NCBI GenBank assembly: GCA_018711185.1
Contig: DVIQ01000033.1
Location: forward strand, 1 to 64,000
Direction of reading: 5' to 3'
Origin: Candidatus Limivivens intestinipullorum
GTDB lineage: Bacteria > Bacillota > Clostridia > Lachnospirales > Lachnospiraceae
Length of the DNA stretch: 64,000 bases
The notes below the pieces were generated by a model. That model was not told the DNA's origin. It was given only the letters and a program-made list of their open reading frames with translations, and made no database searches. Positions 18,574 to 27,700 of this stretch are shown here, one piece after another (positions within the stretch are counted from its first letter, which is position 1; each line of letters starts with the position of its first letter). The translations under genes were made by a program, and so were the position numbers.

Positions 18574-19263
18574 ATGTTTCCCTCGTCCTGTCCACTTTTT
18601 CAGGACATCCGTCCTGACGAATATGAGCAGATGATGCGCTGCTTTCACGCCCATCTGAAGTCCTACCGGGCCGGGCAGCTAATCAGTACCTATGACAGTG
18701 ACAGCCGTATGATCGGCGTCGTACTATCCGGAGAGGCGAGTCTCGTGCGCCAGTACCGGGACGGCAGACAGCTCCTGGTGGAACGTCTTCTGCCCGGAAG
18801 CGTATTTGGAGAGGTTCTGTCCTATGTTTCCCCGGAGACTGGAGCTCTGCAGGTATTCTGCGTCCGGGACGCTTCGATTCAGTACCTGGATTATCCGCAC
18901 TTGATCAAGCGCTGTCCCAAAGCCTGCGCTCATCACAGCCAGCTTGTCAGCAATACCATCCAGCTTTTATCCGGGAAAGCCGTTGAAATGTCCGAACGTC
19001 TGGAAATCCTGAGCCAGCGCAATATTCACGATAAGCTGGTCTGCTGTTTTTTGCTTCTGGCTGCCAAAAACGGCCGGGAAACACAGTCCGAAGACTCCCT
19101 GACCTTCACTCTGCCCTTTTCCCTGTCCACCCTGGCCGACTACATCGGCGCTGATCGAAGCGCCATGATGCGGGAAATCCGAAAAATGAAAGACAGCCAA
19201 GAGCTTTCCATCGTCAAGCGCACCGTACATCTTCGAAAACCTGACGGCAGCCGTTTAGCCTAG
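18574..19263 (+). CDS. Crp/Fnr family transcriptional regulator
   Basis: cNMP-binding-like domain plus LADYIGADRSAMMREIRKMKD HTH; RBS GGAGG; divergent from rubredoxin/FDP. Confidence 0.85.
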   Translation: MFPSSCPLFQDIRPDEYEQMMRCFHAHLKSYRAGQLISTYDSDSRMIGVVLSGEASLVRQYRDGRQLLVERLLPGSVFGEVLSYVSPETGALQVFCVRDASIQYLDYPHLIKRCPKACAHHSQLVSNTIQLLSGKAVEMSERLEILSQRNIHDKLVCCFLLLAAKNGRETQSEDSLTFTLPFSLSTLADYIGADRSAMMREIRKMKDSQELSIVKRTVHLRKPDGSRLA

Positions 19264-19273
19264 GGCCGGGCGC

Positions 19274-19807
19274 TTATACCGGAAACATCTGCTGCACCAG
19301 CAGGACGCTGGCCGCGATTCCCCCGATGGACGCGATCATGGCTCCCGCCAGCGTATAGCGGCTCTTTGTCACCTTAACCGTCATAAAATAGACCGACATT
19401 GTATAAAAGACGGTTTCCGTGCAGCCGCCCATAACGGATACCAGCATTCCAAGTCTGGAATCAGGCCCATAGTTTTTAAAAATGTCCAGCATCAGACCGG
19501 TGGCCGCGCTGCTGGAAAACATCCGTATAATGCTGTACGGGATCAGCTCCTGGGGAAAGCCGGTAAAGGCCAGCAGCTTTTCCAGAAGCCCGGCCAGGAA
19601 ATCCAGGAAGCCGGACGCGCGCAGCACGCCCACGGCAGTCATTAGCCCCACCAGAGTCGGCATGATCCGAAAAGCAGTGGCAATGCCGTCTCTGCCGCCC
19701 CGAATAAAGCTTTCATACACCCTGCATTTTTTCAAAAGTCCATAGGCCACCACGTACAAGATCACAAAGGGAACCATATACACCGAGAGAAAAACCAGAA
19801 ATTCCAT
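19274..19807 (-). CDS. spmB: Spore maturation protein B
   Basis: 177 aa membrane protein; GGRDGIATAFRIMPTLVGLMTAVGVLRASG and MGGCTETVFYTMSVYF. Confidence 0.85.
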   Translation of the reverse strand: MEFLVFLSVYMVPFVILYVVAYGLLKKCRVYESFIRGGRDGIATAFRIMPTLVGLMTAVGVLRASGFLDFLAGLLEKLLAFTGFPQELIPYSIIRMFSSSAATGLMLDIFKNYGPDSRLGMLVSVMGGCTETVFYTMSVYFMTVKVTKSRYTLAGAMIASIGGIAASVLLVQQMFPV

Positions 19808-19836
19808 CTCTTACCTGTCCCGCAGCGGATTTTCCA

Positions 19837-19906
19837 TTACAGTTCAGCCTTTGAACTGTAACTGCAAAAATCCATTTGAAATCGCCTTCGGCGATGGGAT
19901 TTTCCC
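19837..19906 (+). repeat. A+B modules of the dispersed intergenic repeat
   Basis: TTACAGTTCAGCCTTTGAACTGTAAC + TGCAAAAATCCATTTGAAATCGCCTTCGGCGATGGGATTTT. Confidence 0.7.
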
Positions 19907-20096
19907 GCCGCGCTTCCCATTTTTATTTACCTTATGCCGCATGTCCGGGATTCATGCCTTGCCCCGCCCAAAGTTCCGCGCCAAAGACGGAAATGCGCAA
20001 AAAAACAGACAGGAAACGCTTTTCAAAATTCCTGTCTGCCTATATCCGCGCCGCGTCCGCCTATGGGGAGGCATCTTCCTTTGCTGTTTCCTCCTC

Positions 20097-21023
20097 CTAC
20101 GCGGTCGTATCCGTTCCAGACGTTTCCTCTGCCCGCGCGGTCGTATCTGTTCCCGACGCTTCGCCCGCCTGGGCGGCCGTATCTGCTTCCGACGCTTCCT
20201 TCGTCTGGACGGCTGTATCTGTCTGTCCCGCCGCGTCTATCTCAACGCCCGTCTCGGACTCAGAGGACAGGGCGCAGGGCTGATCCGTGGACAGCCAGCG
20301 GATAAACTCCACCGCCGTATCCGGATTCTTTCCGGAAACCACTACCGCCACGTAGATGGGATCGTAGTAAACCATCTCGTAAGAAAGCCAGCGCTCGCTT
20401 TCCCCGATCTCCAGGATGTAATCGTCCACCATATTATCCTGAAGCGCTTCATATAAATCATCGTCCAAAACCTCGCTGAGCTTATAGAACACATCATGAT
20501 CTTCATAATATTTTAAAAACTGCTCGTCTCCCACAAGGATGTCCATGGAACCGGATCCGACGAGAACCGTCATTTTCATCGTCATGGAATAGTCCATCTC
20601 ATTTATATTGCCTACCTGGATGGAAGAATCAAAGTTTATCTGATGGTATTGGTCGTCATCCCCCAGATACTCCTTAAAATCCGCGGCAAGCTGGGTGGTG
20701 TCGTTTATGGCGTTCACCACCGTCACGCAGAGAATATCCTCGTACTTCATCCGTTCAATCCAGTTTACCACGCCGATAATGGCCAGAATGCCCAGAATGA
20801 TCCCCGCTATGTGGAGCTTGTAGTAATTCCATATATACTCTGCTTTCGCCTGGAAGCCCAAAGAAGAGATCTTCTGCCACTCAAGCTGGCGCTTCTCTTT
20901 TGGGGTAAGATCCGATTCGTATCGTTTCTGCGAAGATGACTCATCAAGGTTATCTCCGGGGACACCGGGAATGTGTACCCTCGTTCCCTGCGTTTTTTTA
21001 TTCTTCCGGTTCTTCTTTTCCAT
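20097..21023 (-). CDS. Single-pass membrane protein with C-terminal 12-aa tandem repeats
   Basis: 308 aa; TM IAGIILGILAIIGVVNWI; C-term (ASGTDTTARAEE)-type repeats; start overlaps the end of ftsH. Confidence 0.65.
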   Translation of the reverse strand: MEKKNRKNKKTQGTRVHIPGVPGDNLDESSSQKRYESDLTPKEKRQLEWQKISSLGFQAKAEYIWNYYKLHIAGIILGILAIIGVVNWIERMKYEDILCVTVVNAINDTTQLAADFKEYLGDDDQYHQINFDSSIQVGNINEMDYSMTMKMTVLVGSGSMDILVGDEQFLKYYEDHDVFYKLSEVLDDDLYEALQDNMVDDYILEIGESERWLSYEMVYYDPIYVAVVVSGKNPDTAVEFIRWLSTDQPCALSSESETGVEIDAAGQTDTAVQTKEASEADTAAQAGEASGTDTTARAEETSGTDTTA

Positions 21024-22848
21024 CTGTAACTCCTTTCAGGCTCAGAATGCGCATAAACTCTTCGCCTGTTATGGTTTCGTGTTCGTAGAGGTATTTTGAG
21101 ATCTCATGGAGCTTTCCTATATTGTCCTTCAGAATCTGCATCGCCTTTTCGTGCTGCTGCTTTACCAGCTCCACAACCTGCTTGTCGATCACCGTCTGGG
21201 TTTCCGCGGAGCAGGTCAGGGAGGCGTCGCCGCCCAGGTACTGGTTAGACATGCTTTCCATAGCTACCATGTCGAAGTCTTGGCTCATACCGTACCGGGT
21301 AATCATGGCCCTGGCAAGCTTCGTGGCCTGTTCGATATCATTGGAAGCTCCTGTGGTAATCTGCCCGAAAATCAGCTCCTCCGCCGAACGGCCTCCGGTG
21401 AGTGTGGCGATCTTATTCTCCATCTCCTCTTTTGTCATAAGGTAATGCTCGCCCTCGTCCACCTGCATGGTATAGCCCAGGGCGCCGGAGGTACGGGGGA
21501 TAATCGTAATCTTATGCACCGGAGCGGACTCTGTCTGCATAGCCGCCACCAGGGCATGGCCCACCTCGTGGTAGGCAACCACCAGCTTTTCTTTGTTGGA
21601 GAGCACGCGGTTCTTTTTCTGGTAGCCGGCAATGACGACCTCCACGCTTTCCTCCAAATCCGCCTGGGTGGCGAATTTCCTCCCATCCCGGACAGCCCGG
21701 AGCGCGCCCTCGTTTATAATGTTCGCCAGCTCCGCTCCCGAGGCGCCCGCGGCCGCTCTGGCAATGGCCCCGAAATCCACGTTATCCGCCAGCTTGATCT
21801 TTTTCGCGTGTACCTTCAGGATGTCGATTCTTCCCTGAAGATCCGGAAGCTCCACCGGAACCCGCCGGTCAAAACGGCCGGGACGCAGCAGTGCCGGGTC
21901 CAGGGAATCCGGACGGTTCGTGGCAGCCAGGATCACAACGCCCTTGGAGCCGTCAAAGCCGTCCATCTCCGTCAGGAGCTGGTTCAGCGTCTGCTCACGC
22001 TCGTCGTTTCCTCCGGGGAGACCGGAGTCACGCTTCTTTCCGATGGTATCGATCTCGTCAATAAAAACGATACAGGGGGCCTTTTCATTGGCCTGCTTAA
22101 ACAGGTCGCGGACCTTGGCGGCTCCCATACCTACAAACATCTCCACAAACTCGGAACCGGAGATCGAGAAGAACGGTACGTTCGCCTCTCCGGCCACAGC
22201 CTTCGCCAGAAGGGTTTTTCCGGTTCCCGGAGGGCCTACCAGCAGCGCTCCTTTCGGCATGGACGCGCCGATTTCCTGATATTTTTTCGGGTTGTGAAGA
22301 AAATCCACGATCTCGGTGAGAATCTCCTTCGCCTCATCCTCCCCGGCCACATCGGAAAACTTAATGCCCGTGGTGGACTTCACATACACCTTGGCATTGC
22401 TCTTTCCCATGCCGAACATCATGGAATCGCCCCCGCCCATCCTGGCGGTCATCTTTTTCATCATATACTGGCCTACCGCCACAATCACCACAATAGGCAG
22501 CACAAAGCCCACAAGGAAGCTGACGATGGGCGAGGCCTCCTGCACAATCTCTTTCGAGAACTGAGCGCCGGACTCATACAGCCGGTTTACAAGCTGAATA
22601 TCATCCATAACTCCGGTTCTGTAAACATTCTGCTGATCCTTGTCCGTAAACGTAATCTGGGTATCGGTGATGTCCACATACCCCACTTCTTTATTGTCCA
22701 GCATCTGAAGAAAGGTGCTGTAATCCACATCCTGTACCTGTCTCTGCATAAGAGAAGGGTACACCAGGAAATTAATCACAAGCAGGACAATCATCGCAAT
22801 GACATAATAAAAGATCAGCGGCTTTTTCGGAGTTTTCATTTCCTGCAT
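20998..22848 (-). CDS. ftsH: ATP-dependent zinc metalloprotease FtsH
   Basis: 616 aa; [11 protein letters not shown] region, HEVGH. Confidence 0.95.
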   Translation of the reverse strand: MQEMKTPKKPLIFYYVIAMIVLLVINFLVYPSLMQRQVQDVDYSTFLQMLDNKEVGYVDITDTQITFTDKDQQNVYRTGVMDDIQLVNRLYESGAQFSKEIVQEASPIVSFLVGFVLPIVVIVAVGQYMMKKMTARMGGGDSMMFGMGKSNAKVYVKSTTGIKFSDVAGEDEAKEILTEIVDFLHNPKKYQEIGASMPKGALLVGPPGTGKTLLAKAVAGEANVPFFSISGSEFVEMFVGMGAAKVRDLFKQANEKAPCIVFIDEIDTIGKKRDSGLPGGNDEREQTLNQLLTEMDGFDGSKGVVILAATNRPDSLDPALLRPGRFDRRVPVELPDLQGRIDILKVHAKKIKLADNVDFGAIARAAAGASGAELANIINEGALRAVRDGRKFATQADLEESVEVVIAGYQKKNRVLSNKEKLVVAYHEVGHALVAAMQTESAPVHKITIIPRTSGALGYTMQVDEGEHYLMTKEEMENKIATLTGGRSAEELIFGQITTGASNDIEQATKLARAMITRYGMSQDFDMVAMESMSNQYLGGDASLTCSAETQTVIDKQVVELVKQQHEKAMQILKDNIGKLHEISKYLYEHETITGEEFMRILSLKGVTDGKEEPEE

Positions 22849-23029
22849 AACTTATTCTCCTTTCCGATAACCGTTCAGACGCTTCCGCAGGCATCTGCGG
22901 CAGAAGCCGTTGTCCGCGCACAGAGGCGCGGACATTCTAAACAATTATCTCGTTTTATTATAAAATGCGGTATGCGAAAAAACAATGTTCATTTTCTAAA
23001 TTTAATATAAAATTTCTAACAGTTCAGCC

Positions 23030-23364
23030 CTACTATGGCCTTTAAGACGGAAACCGCCGGTTCAATCAGCGCGTCAGGAAACTCATAGGAATCCGTGTGC
23101 AGCCCCGGGTGCCTCTCCCCGGGATTTCTGCCCTGCTCCGGATACGCCGCATGGGACTGTCTGCCCAGAATCCGAATGGTAAGGCCCAGGGATGCGCAGG
23201 AAAATACGCCGTCCCGCAGCAGCACGGTTCCTAGGGTCAAGAAAATTTATCAAAATCGCTGCCGTCTCCCTCTCACAGCCGGAAAGCTCCGGATGCCTGT
23301 GAAGCTCTCCACGCAGCTTTCTGAGCGCCTGCCAGTCTTCCATGTTTGTTCCTCCTGCTCTCAA
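23030..23364 (-). pseudogene. Degraded M20 family amidohydrolase
   Basis: N-terminal LRKLRGELHRHPELSGCERETAAILINFL and internal DGVFSCASLGLTIRILGRQSHAAYPEQG lie in different frames and are joined by a large deletion. Confidence 0.75.
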
Positions 23365-23583
23365 AATCCGCCGCAGGGCGGTCTCTAAGAAAGGGCCGCG
23401 GTCCTTTCCCGGATTTCTGTTACGCGGATATTCGCGGTCCGCTTCTTATCTGCAATCACACGCAGGACAAGCTGTCTTACGCGATTAAATGCCCCGCAGC
23501 AAAGGGCTGCGAGGCAAGCCGTCTCATGGATTTCCATACTTTCCGCGCGATACCGTCTCGCAAAACAGCAAAACAACGCGGTT

Positions 23584-23814
23584 CTACTCGCAGACATACT
23601 CCGCCAGATTCTCCAGAAGATCCTGGCATTCCCTGTCCTGGACCTGCACTTCCAGATCGTCGGCGCTCCCGACCGTAAAAGCGCCGATGATGGATTTCGC
23701 GTCCACAACCGAGTTTCCGCTGACAAGCTGGATCGTATAATCGTAGTGGTTCACAATATCAACAAACCGGATAATATCCTCCGGCTTGTGAAAGCTGATC
23801 GGAATCTTTGTCAC
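23584..23814 (-). CDS. HPr family phosphocarrier-like protein
   Basis: 76 aa; DIIRFVDIVNHYDYTIQLVSGNSVVDAKSIIGAF similar to the HPr fold; lacks a typical His15 motif. Confidence 0.6.
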   Translation of the reverse strand: MTKIPISFHKPEDIIRFVDIVNHYDYTIQLVSGNSVVDAKSIIGAFTVGSADDLEVQVQDRECQDLLENLAEYVCE

Positions 23815-24221
23815 CGTATCCGGCCCCCTTCCTCTGCGGCAGCCTGTATTTCCGACAGTGCGCCGGCACTATTTGCTCTACGCCATTTAGCCGCAGGACG
23901 GGCCGGTATGCGAAAACAGCCTGCCAATGCGGCATCCCAGCGGCAGGGCGCGAGCCCGCCGCTTCTCATGTTTATTATACCTGCTTTATATCGGTTTGCA
24001 AGGGGTTCCCGGCCGGAAAACCGCTTTTCGTGGAATCTGACGGCTTTTTCCGTTTATTTCCGGCGAATTGACGAGTACCATGAGCATCGTTCAGCCCAGG
24101 TCCGCGCGCATGCCGCGCAGCCGCAAAGTCTGCGTTGCAGTCGTCTGCTATTTGTGATAGGATGAAGCCAACAGCTGCTGTGCACGGCATCCATAAGCAG
24201 CAGCCAAGGAGGGGAATTTGT

Positions 24222-24875
24222 ATGATACGGATTTTAATTGTGGAGGATGAGGAGCCCATCGCGAACCTAATCCGCATGAACCTGACCCGGGCGGGCTATC
24301 AGTGTGAAATCGCTCCGGATGGGGAACTTGCCGCGGATCGGATCGAAAATCAGAGCTATGACCTGATTCTGCTGGATATTATGCTTCCAAAGCTTGACGG
24401 TTATGAGGTTCTGGAATACGCCATGGCGGTGGATATCCCCGTGATTTTCCTGACAGCCATGGGGGAGACTTCCCAGAAGGTCAAGGGCCTGAAGCTGGGG
24501 GCTGAGGATTATATCGCCAAGCCTTTTGAAATTCAGGAGCTTCTGGCCCGGGTGGAGGCGGTGCTGCGCCGCTGCCGGAAAACGGACCGGCGGCTTCACT
24601 TTCTTGATATTGACATTGACACGGATTCCCGTACCGTACAGAAGCAGGGGAAACCGGTGGATCTCACGGTAAAGGAATACGAGCTTCTGCTCCTGTTTCT
24701 GCGCAACAAAAACCGGGCCCTTTACCGGGAAGTGATTTACGAAAACGTATGGGGCGGCGAGTACAGCGGGGTTGGACGGACGGTAGACCTCCACGTCCAG
24801 CGGTTAAAGAAAAAGCTGGGACTCGAGGACCATATCACAGCCATTTACAAAGTCGGATACCGCCTTACGGTATAA
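24222..24875 (+). CDS. OmpR/PhoB-type response regulator
   Basis: ILIVEDEEPIANLIR, LLDIMLP, C-terminal wHTH; RBS AAGGAGGGG. Confidence 0.92.
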   Translation: MIRILIVEDEEPIANLIRMNLTRAGYQCEIAPDGELAADRIENQSYDLILLDIMLPKLDGYEVLEYAMAVDIPVIFLTAMGETSQKVKGLKLGAEDYIAKPFEIQELLARVEAVLRRCRKTDRRLHFLDIDIDTDSRTVQKQGKPVDLTVKEYELLLLFLRNKNRALYREVIYENVWGGEYSGVGRTVDLHVQRLKKKLGLEDHITAIYKVGYRLTV

Positions 24876-24902
24876 CATGCGCCATTAAGAAAGGAGGACG
24901 CA

Positions 24903-26468
24903 ATGCGGCTGTCCTGGAAACTATTTTTTCTGACCACGCCGGTCTTTGTCCTGTTTCTGACCATATTCGGAGCCTGGATTATCCAGTCCAGCTTTGACAG
25001 CAGCCTGGAAAAAGAGCTGGATCGCTGCATGGTGGAGAACGAGCTGTTTCAGACTTCCTACGAGCTGTCCCTGAACAGCCTCTCTGAGGAGCAGAGAGAG
25101 CAGACAACCGTCCGCCGCATCATTGAAAGCTTTCATAAAAACCGCGGAAAAGGCGCGGGAAACGCGCGGGTTTACAGCGAAGATGGGACGGTTCTGTACG
25201 AGGACAGCGCCCTGCGTCCCCAGACTTCCATCCGCGAGTCTCTGACCGCGGAAAACAATGTAGGAAGCGAAGTCGTGCGGGAGGACGGAAAAACATATGT
25301 TGTGGTGCTGGCGAAAATGTCAAACGGAGAATTTGTGGAGACGAGCCGGAATATTTCCTCTCTTTTTGCCGACCGGGACGCCATGTACTCCAGGTATCAG
25401 ATCGGCGCTCTGCTTCTGACCGCCCTTGTGGGCGGCATGATTTTTCTGCTGCTGTTTCTGGTCATGCGGAACATGCAGACGCTTTCCAGGGCCACCCGCC
25501 AGTTCGCCCAGGGCAATTACAGCACCCGGGTATCCATCCGCAGCAGCGATGAGGTGGGACATCTGGCGGAAGACTTTAACTGGATGGCCAACGCTATGAG
25601 CCTCCAGATGGAGCAGCTCAAAGACGAGGTGCACCGGCAGGAGGCCTTCAGCTCCGCCTTTGCCCACGAACTGAAAACGCCTCTGACCTCCATTATCGGA
25701 TACGCGGATACGATCCGCCAGATGGATCTCTCTAAGGAGGAGACGGATATGTGCGCCGGGTACATTTACCATCAGGGAAAGCGTCTTCAGTCTCTCTCCT
25801 ACAAGCTTCTTGAAATGTCCATGGCCTCCGGCCAGGAAATTTCCAAGAAAAAAATCCCGGTTTCCGAGCTGTTCCAGGAGGTCTCCCAGATAACGGCCCA
25901 ATCTTTGTCCGAAAAGAACCTGATCCTCAGAATCCGGGCTGAAAGCGGAACGGTCTTGGGCGACCGGGATCTGCTGACCTCCGTCTTTTTGAACCTCATC
26001 GATAACGCCAGAAAGGCCTCTCCCGAAGGAAAAACCATTTATCTCACCGGTGAGAACGCGGGCGGCGTCTATACGGTGTACGTGGAAGACGAAGGGCCCG
26101 GCATTCCTCCCAAGGAGCTTCCCCATATCACCGAGGCGTTTTATATGGTGGACAAGTCCCGATCCCGCAGGGAGGGCGGGGCCGGTCTTGGGCTGGCGCT
26201 CTGCCAGCGAATCGTAAGTCTCCACCAGGCAAGCTGGCAGTTTGAAAACCGTCCGGAGGGCGGCCTGAAAGTCACCCTGCGTTTCGGTCCGCCGGAATCC
26301 GGCCGAAGAGAGCGGAGAAGCCGCCGCCCCCGCCGGGAAAATCCCGCGTCCAGGCACAACGTACTCCGGAGCAGAACCGAATCCGCGCCGTCCGGGCCTT
26401 CCGAGAGCCAGCCGCCTTCACAAACGGGACGCCGTTTCCGTAAAACGCAGAAGGGAGGACGCCTATGA
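24903..26468 (+). CDS. HAMP-containing sensor histidine kinase
   Basis: HAMP domain, FAHELKTPLTSIIGYAD H-box, GGAGLGLALCQ G-box; Arg-rich C-terminal tail. Confidence 0.92.
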   Translation: MRLSWKLFFLTTPVFVLFLTIFGAWIIQSSFDSSLEKELDRCMVENELFQTSYELSLNSLSEEQREQTTVRRIIESFHKNRGKGAGNARVYSEDGTVLYEDSALRPQTSIRESLTAENNVGSEVVREDGKTYVVVLAKMSNGEFVETSRNISSLFADRDAMYSRYQIGALLLTALVGGMIFLLLFLVMRNMQTLSRATRQFAQGNYSTRVSIRSSDEVGHLAEDFNWMANAMSLQMEQLKDEVHRQEAFSSAFAHELKTPLTSIIGYADTIRQMDLSKEETDMCAGYIYHQGKRLQSLSYKLLEMSMASGQEISKKKIPVSELFQEVSQITAQSLSEKNLILRIRAESGTVLGDRDLLTSVFLNLIDNARKASPEGKTIYLTGENAGGVYTVYVEDEGPGIPPKELPHITEAFYMVDKSRSRREGGAGLGLALCQRIVSLHQASWQFENRPEGGLKVTLRFGPPESGRRERRSRRPRRENPASRHNVLRSRTESAPSGPSESQPPSQTGRRFRKTQKGGRL

Positions 26469-27409
26469 ACCGAAAGAAAAAAAGACGCGCGGTTTTGGAA
26501 TATGGAGCCGGTTTCGCCGCTCTGGCTCTGGCCCTGGCTCTGGCATGGTTTTTCCCCGGATGGTACGGACATTGGCAGGATCAAAGGCTTTTGGGGCAGG
26601 TGAATCTTTCTTCCAGAGAAAATATCGAGTATATCGACACTGCCTCGCTGAGTATGGCCGGAAAAATGCAGCGGGTAACAGAGGCCGCTTCCTACGCATG
26701 GACCTCCCTGGATTCCCCTTCCGTTTTTCAAATCAATCAGTGCAGAAATGCCGTGGAAGCCTGGTGCAGAAACGGCCTTCTGCCAGAGCAGTGCGCCGAC
26801 TGGATCCTGGAAGAAAATCTTATCTCTATTGACAACGCGCTCGTCATTCTCTACGGAAGGGACGACCTCCAGCAGGGCGTTCTCCCGGTCAGCGTGCAGC
26901 ATTATTACAGTCCCGGCGACGGCAGCGGCTTCAGCGCCCTGACACTGGTGATGGATCAGGAGCTGGACATGCTTTACTTTGCCGCGCTGTCCGGCAGCGA
27001 TGCCGCCGATTACCTCGGCAGCCGCTGGAAACCCGCCCGGTCCGGCGCCGCGCTGACCATGGTGCAGGAGGATTTCACGGGTACGGATTTCGCCTATGTC
27101 TGCGGCGCCTCGTACTATCATGTCGTCGGCAGCAACAAAAATATTCTCACCGAAGATGTGAATTACATCACCTCCTTGAATGTTTCCCTCACCTTCGATT
27201 CCTTTGATTCCTACGCCTACCGCAGGGCGATCGAGGACAACGCCGGAGAGGGCTTTGCCGTCTTCTACGGTGCCCGCTGGTGGCTGGATTTTGTCAGCGA
27301 ATTTTTCGCAGCATACGGAATCGATGATTTTTACCAGTTTTCCGGGGTAAGCGAACTGCCGCCGGAAGCAGCAACCCAGGCATTGGCGGAAACGTATACT
27401 TTTCCATAA
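26465..27409 (+). CDS. Membrane-anchored protein of unknown function, translationally coupled to the kinase
   Basis: 314 aa; one N-terminal TM; start overlaps the kinase stop. Confidence 0.65.
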   Translation: MNRKKKRRAVLEYGAGFAALALALALAWFFPGWYGHWQDQRLLGQVNLSSRENIEYIDTASLSMAGKMQRVTEAASYAWTSLDSPSVFQINQCRNAVEAWCRNGLLPEQCADWILEENLISIDNALVILYGRDDLQQGVLPVSVQHYYSPGDGSGFSALTLVMDQELDMLYFAALSGSDAADYLGSRWKPARSGAALTMVQEDFTGTDFAYVCGASYYHVVGSNKNILTEDVNYITSLNVSLTFDSFDSYAYRRAIEDNAGEGFAVFYGARWWLDFVSEFFAAYGIDDFYQFSGVSELPPEAATQALAETYTFP

Positions 27410-27465
27410 ATGATACAACTCTGATACAACTTTGAGAAACTTCTGATACACGGAGCCTTTATCCT

Positions 27466-27540
27466 CTCTGTGAGAGCGGAACCAGTCCCTGCCGCAGCGT
27501 CGGCCCGGCACTGCCGCTTCCTCACAGAGGGGATTTTTTG
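27466..27540 (+). terminator. Probable terminator after the two-component operon
   Basis: CTCTGTGAG...CTCACAGAG stem with inner CGG/CCG and trailing ATTTTTT. Confidence 0.55.
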
Positions 27541-27594
27541 CTGTTGTCTGCATCTGCCGCGAACGACGGTAAGCAGTAACGATACTGTATGAAA

Positions 27595-27623
27595 GTAACG
27601 GTTCCGCAAAGCTGAACTGTTAC
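27595..27623. repeat. 29-bp palindromic MITE-like element with exact 8-bp TSD
   Basis: GTAACGGTTCCGCAAAGCTGAACTGTTAC flanked by GTATGAAA (27587-27594, 27624-27631). Confidence 0.85.
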
Positions 27624-27700
27624 GTATGAAAAATACGCGGCCCGCAGGCGAACAGGCATCGTGCGGCTGCTTGGAAAAGGAGAAGGTTGGAGCGGAAATC

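Noticed and set aside
21106-23010. 634-aa plus-strand ORF
   Set aside because: Antisense to ftsH, which has complete AAA and HEVGH motifs; no recognisable protein features.
26141-27553. 470-aa minus-strand ORF
   Set aside because: Antisense across the histidine kinase tail and its downstream gene; no family features.
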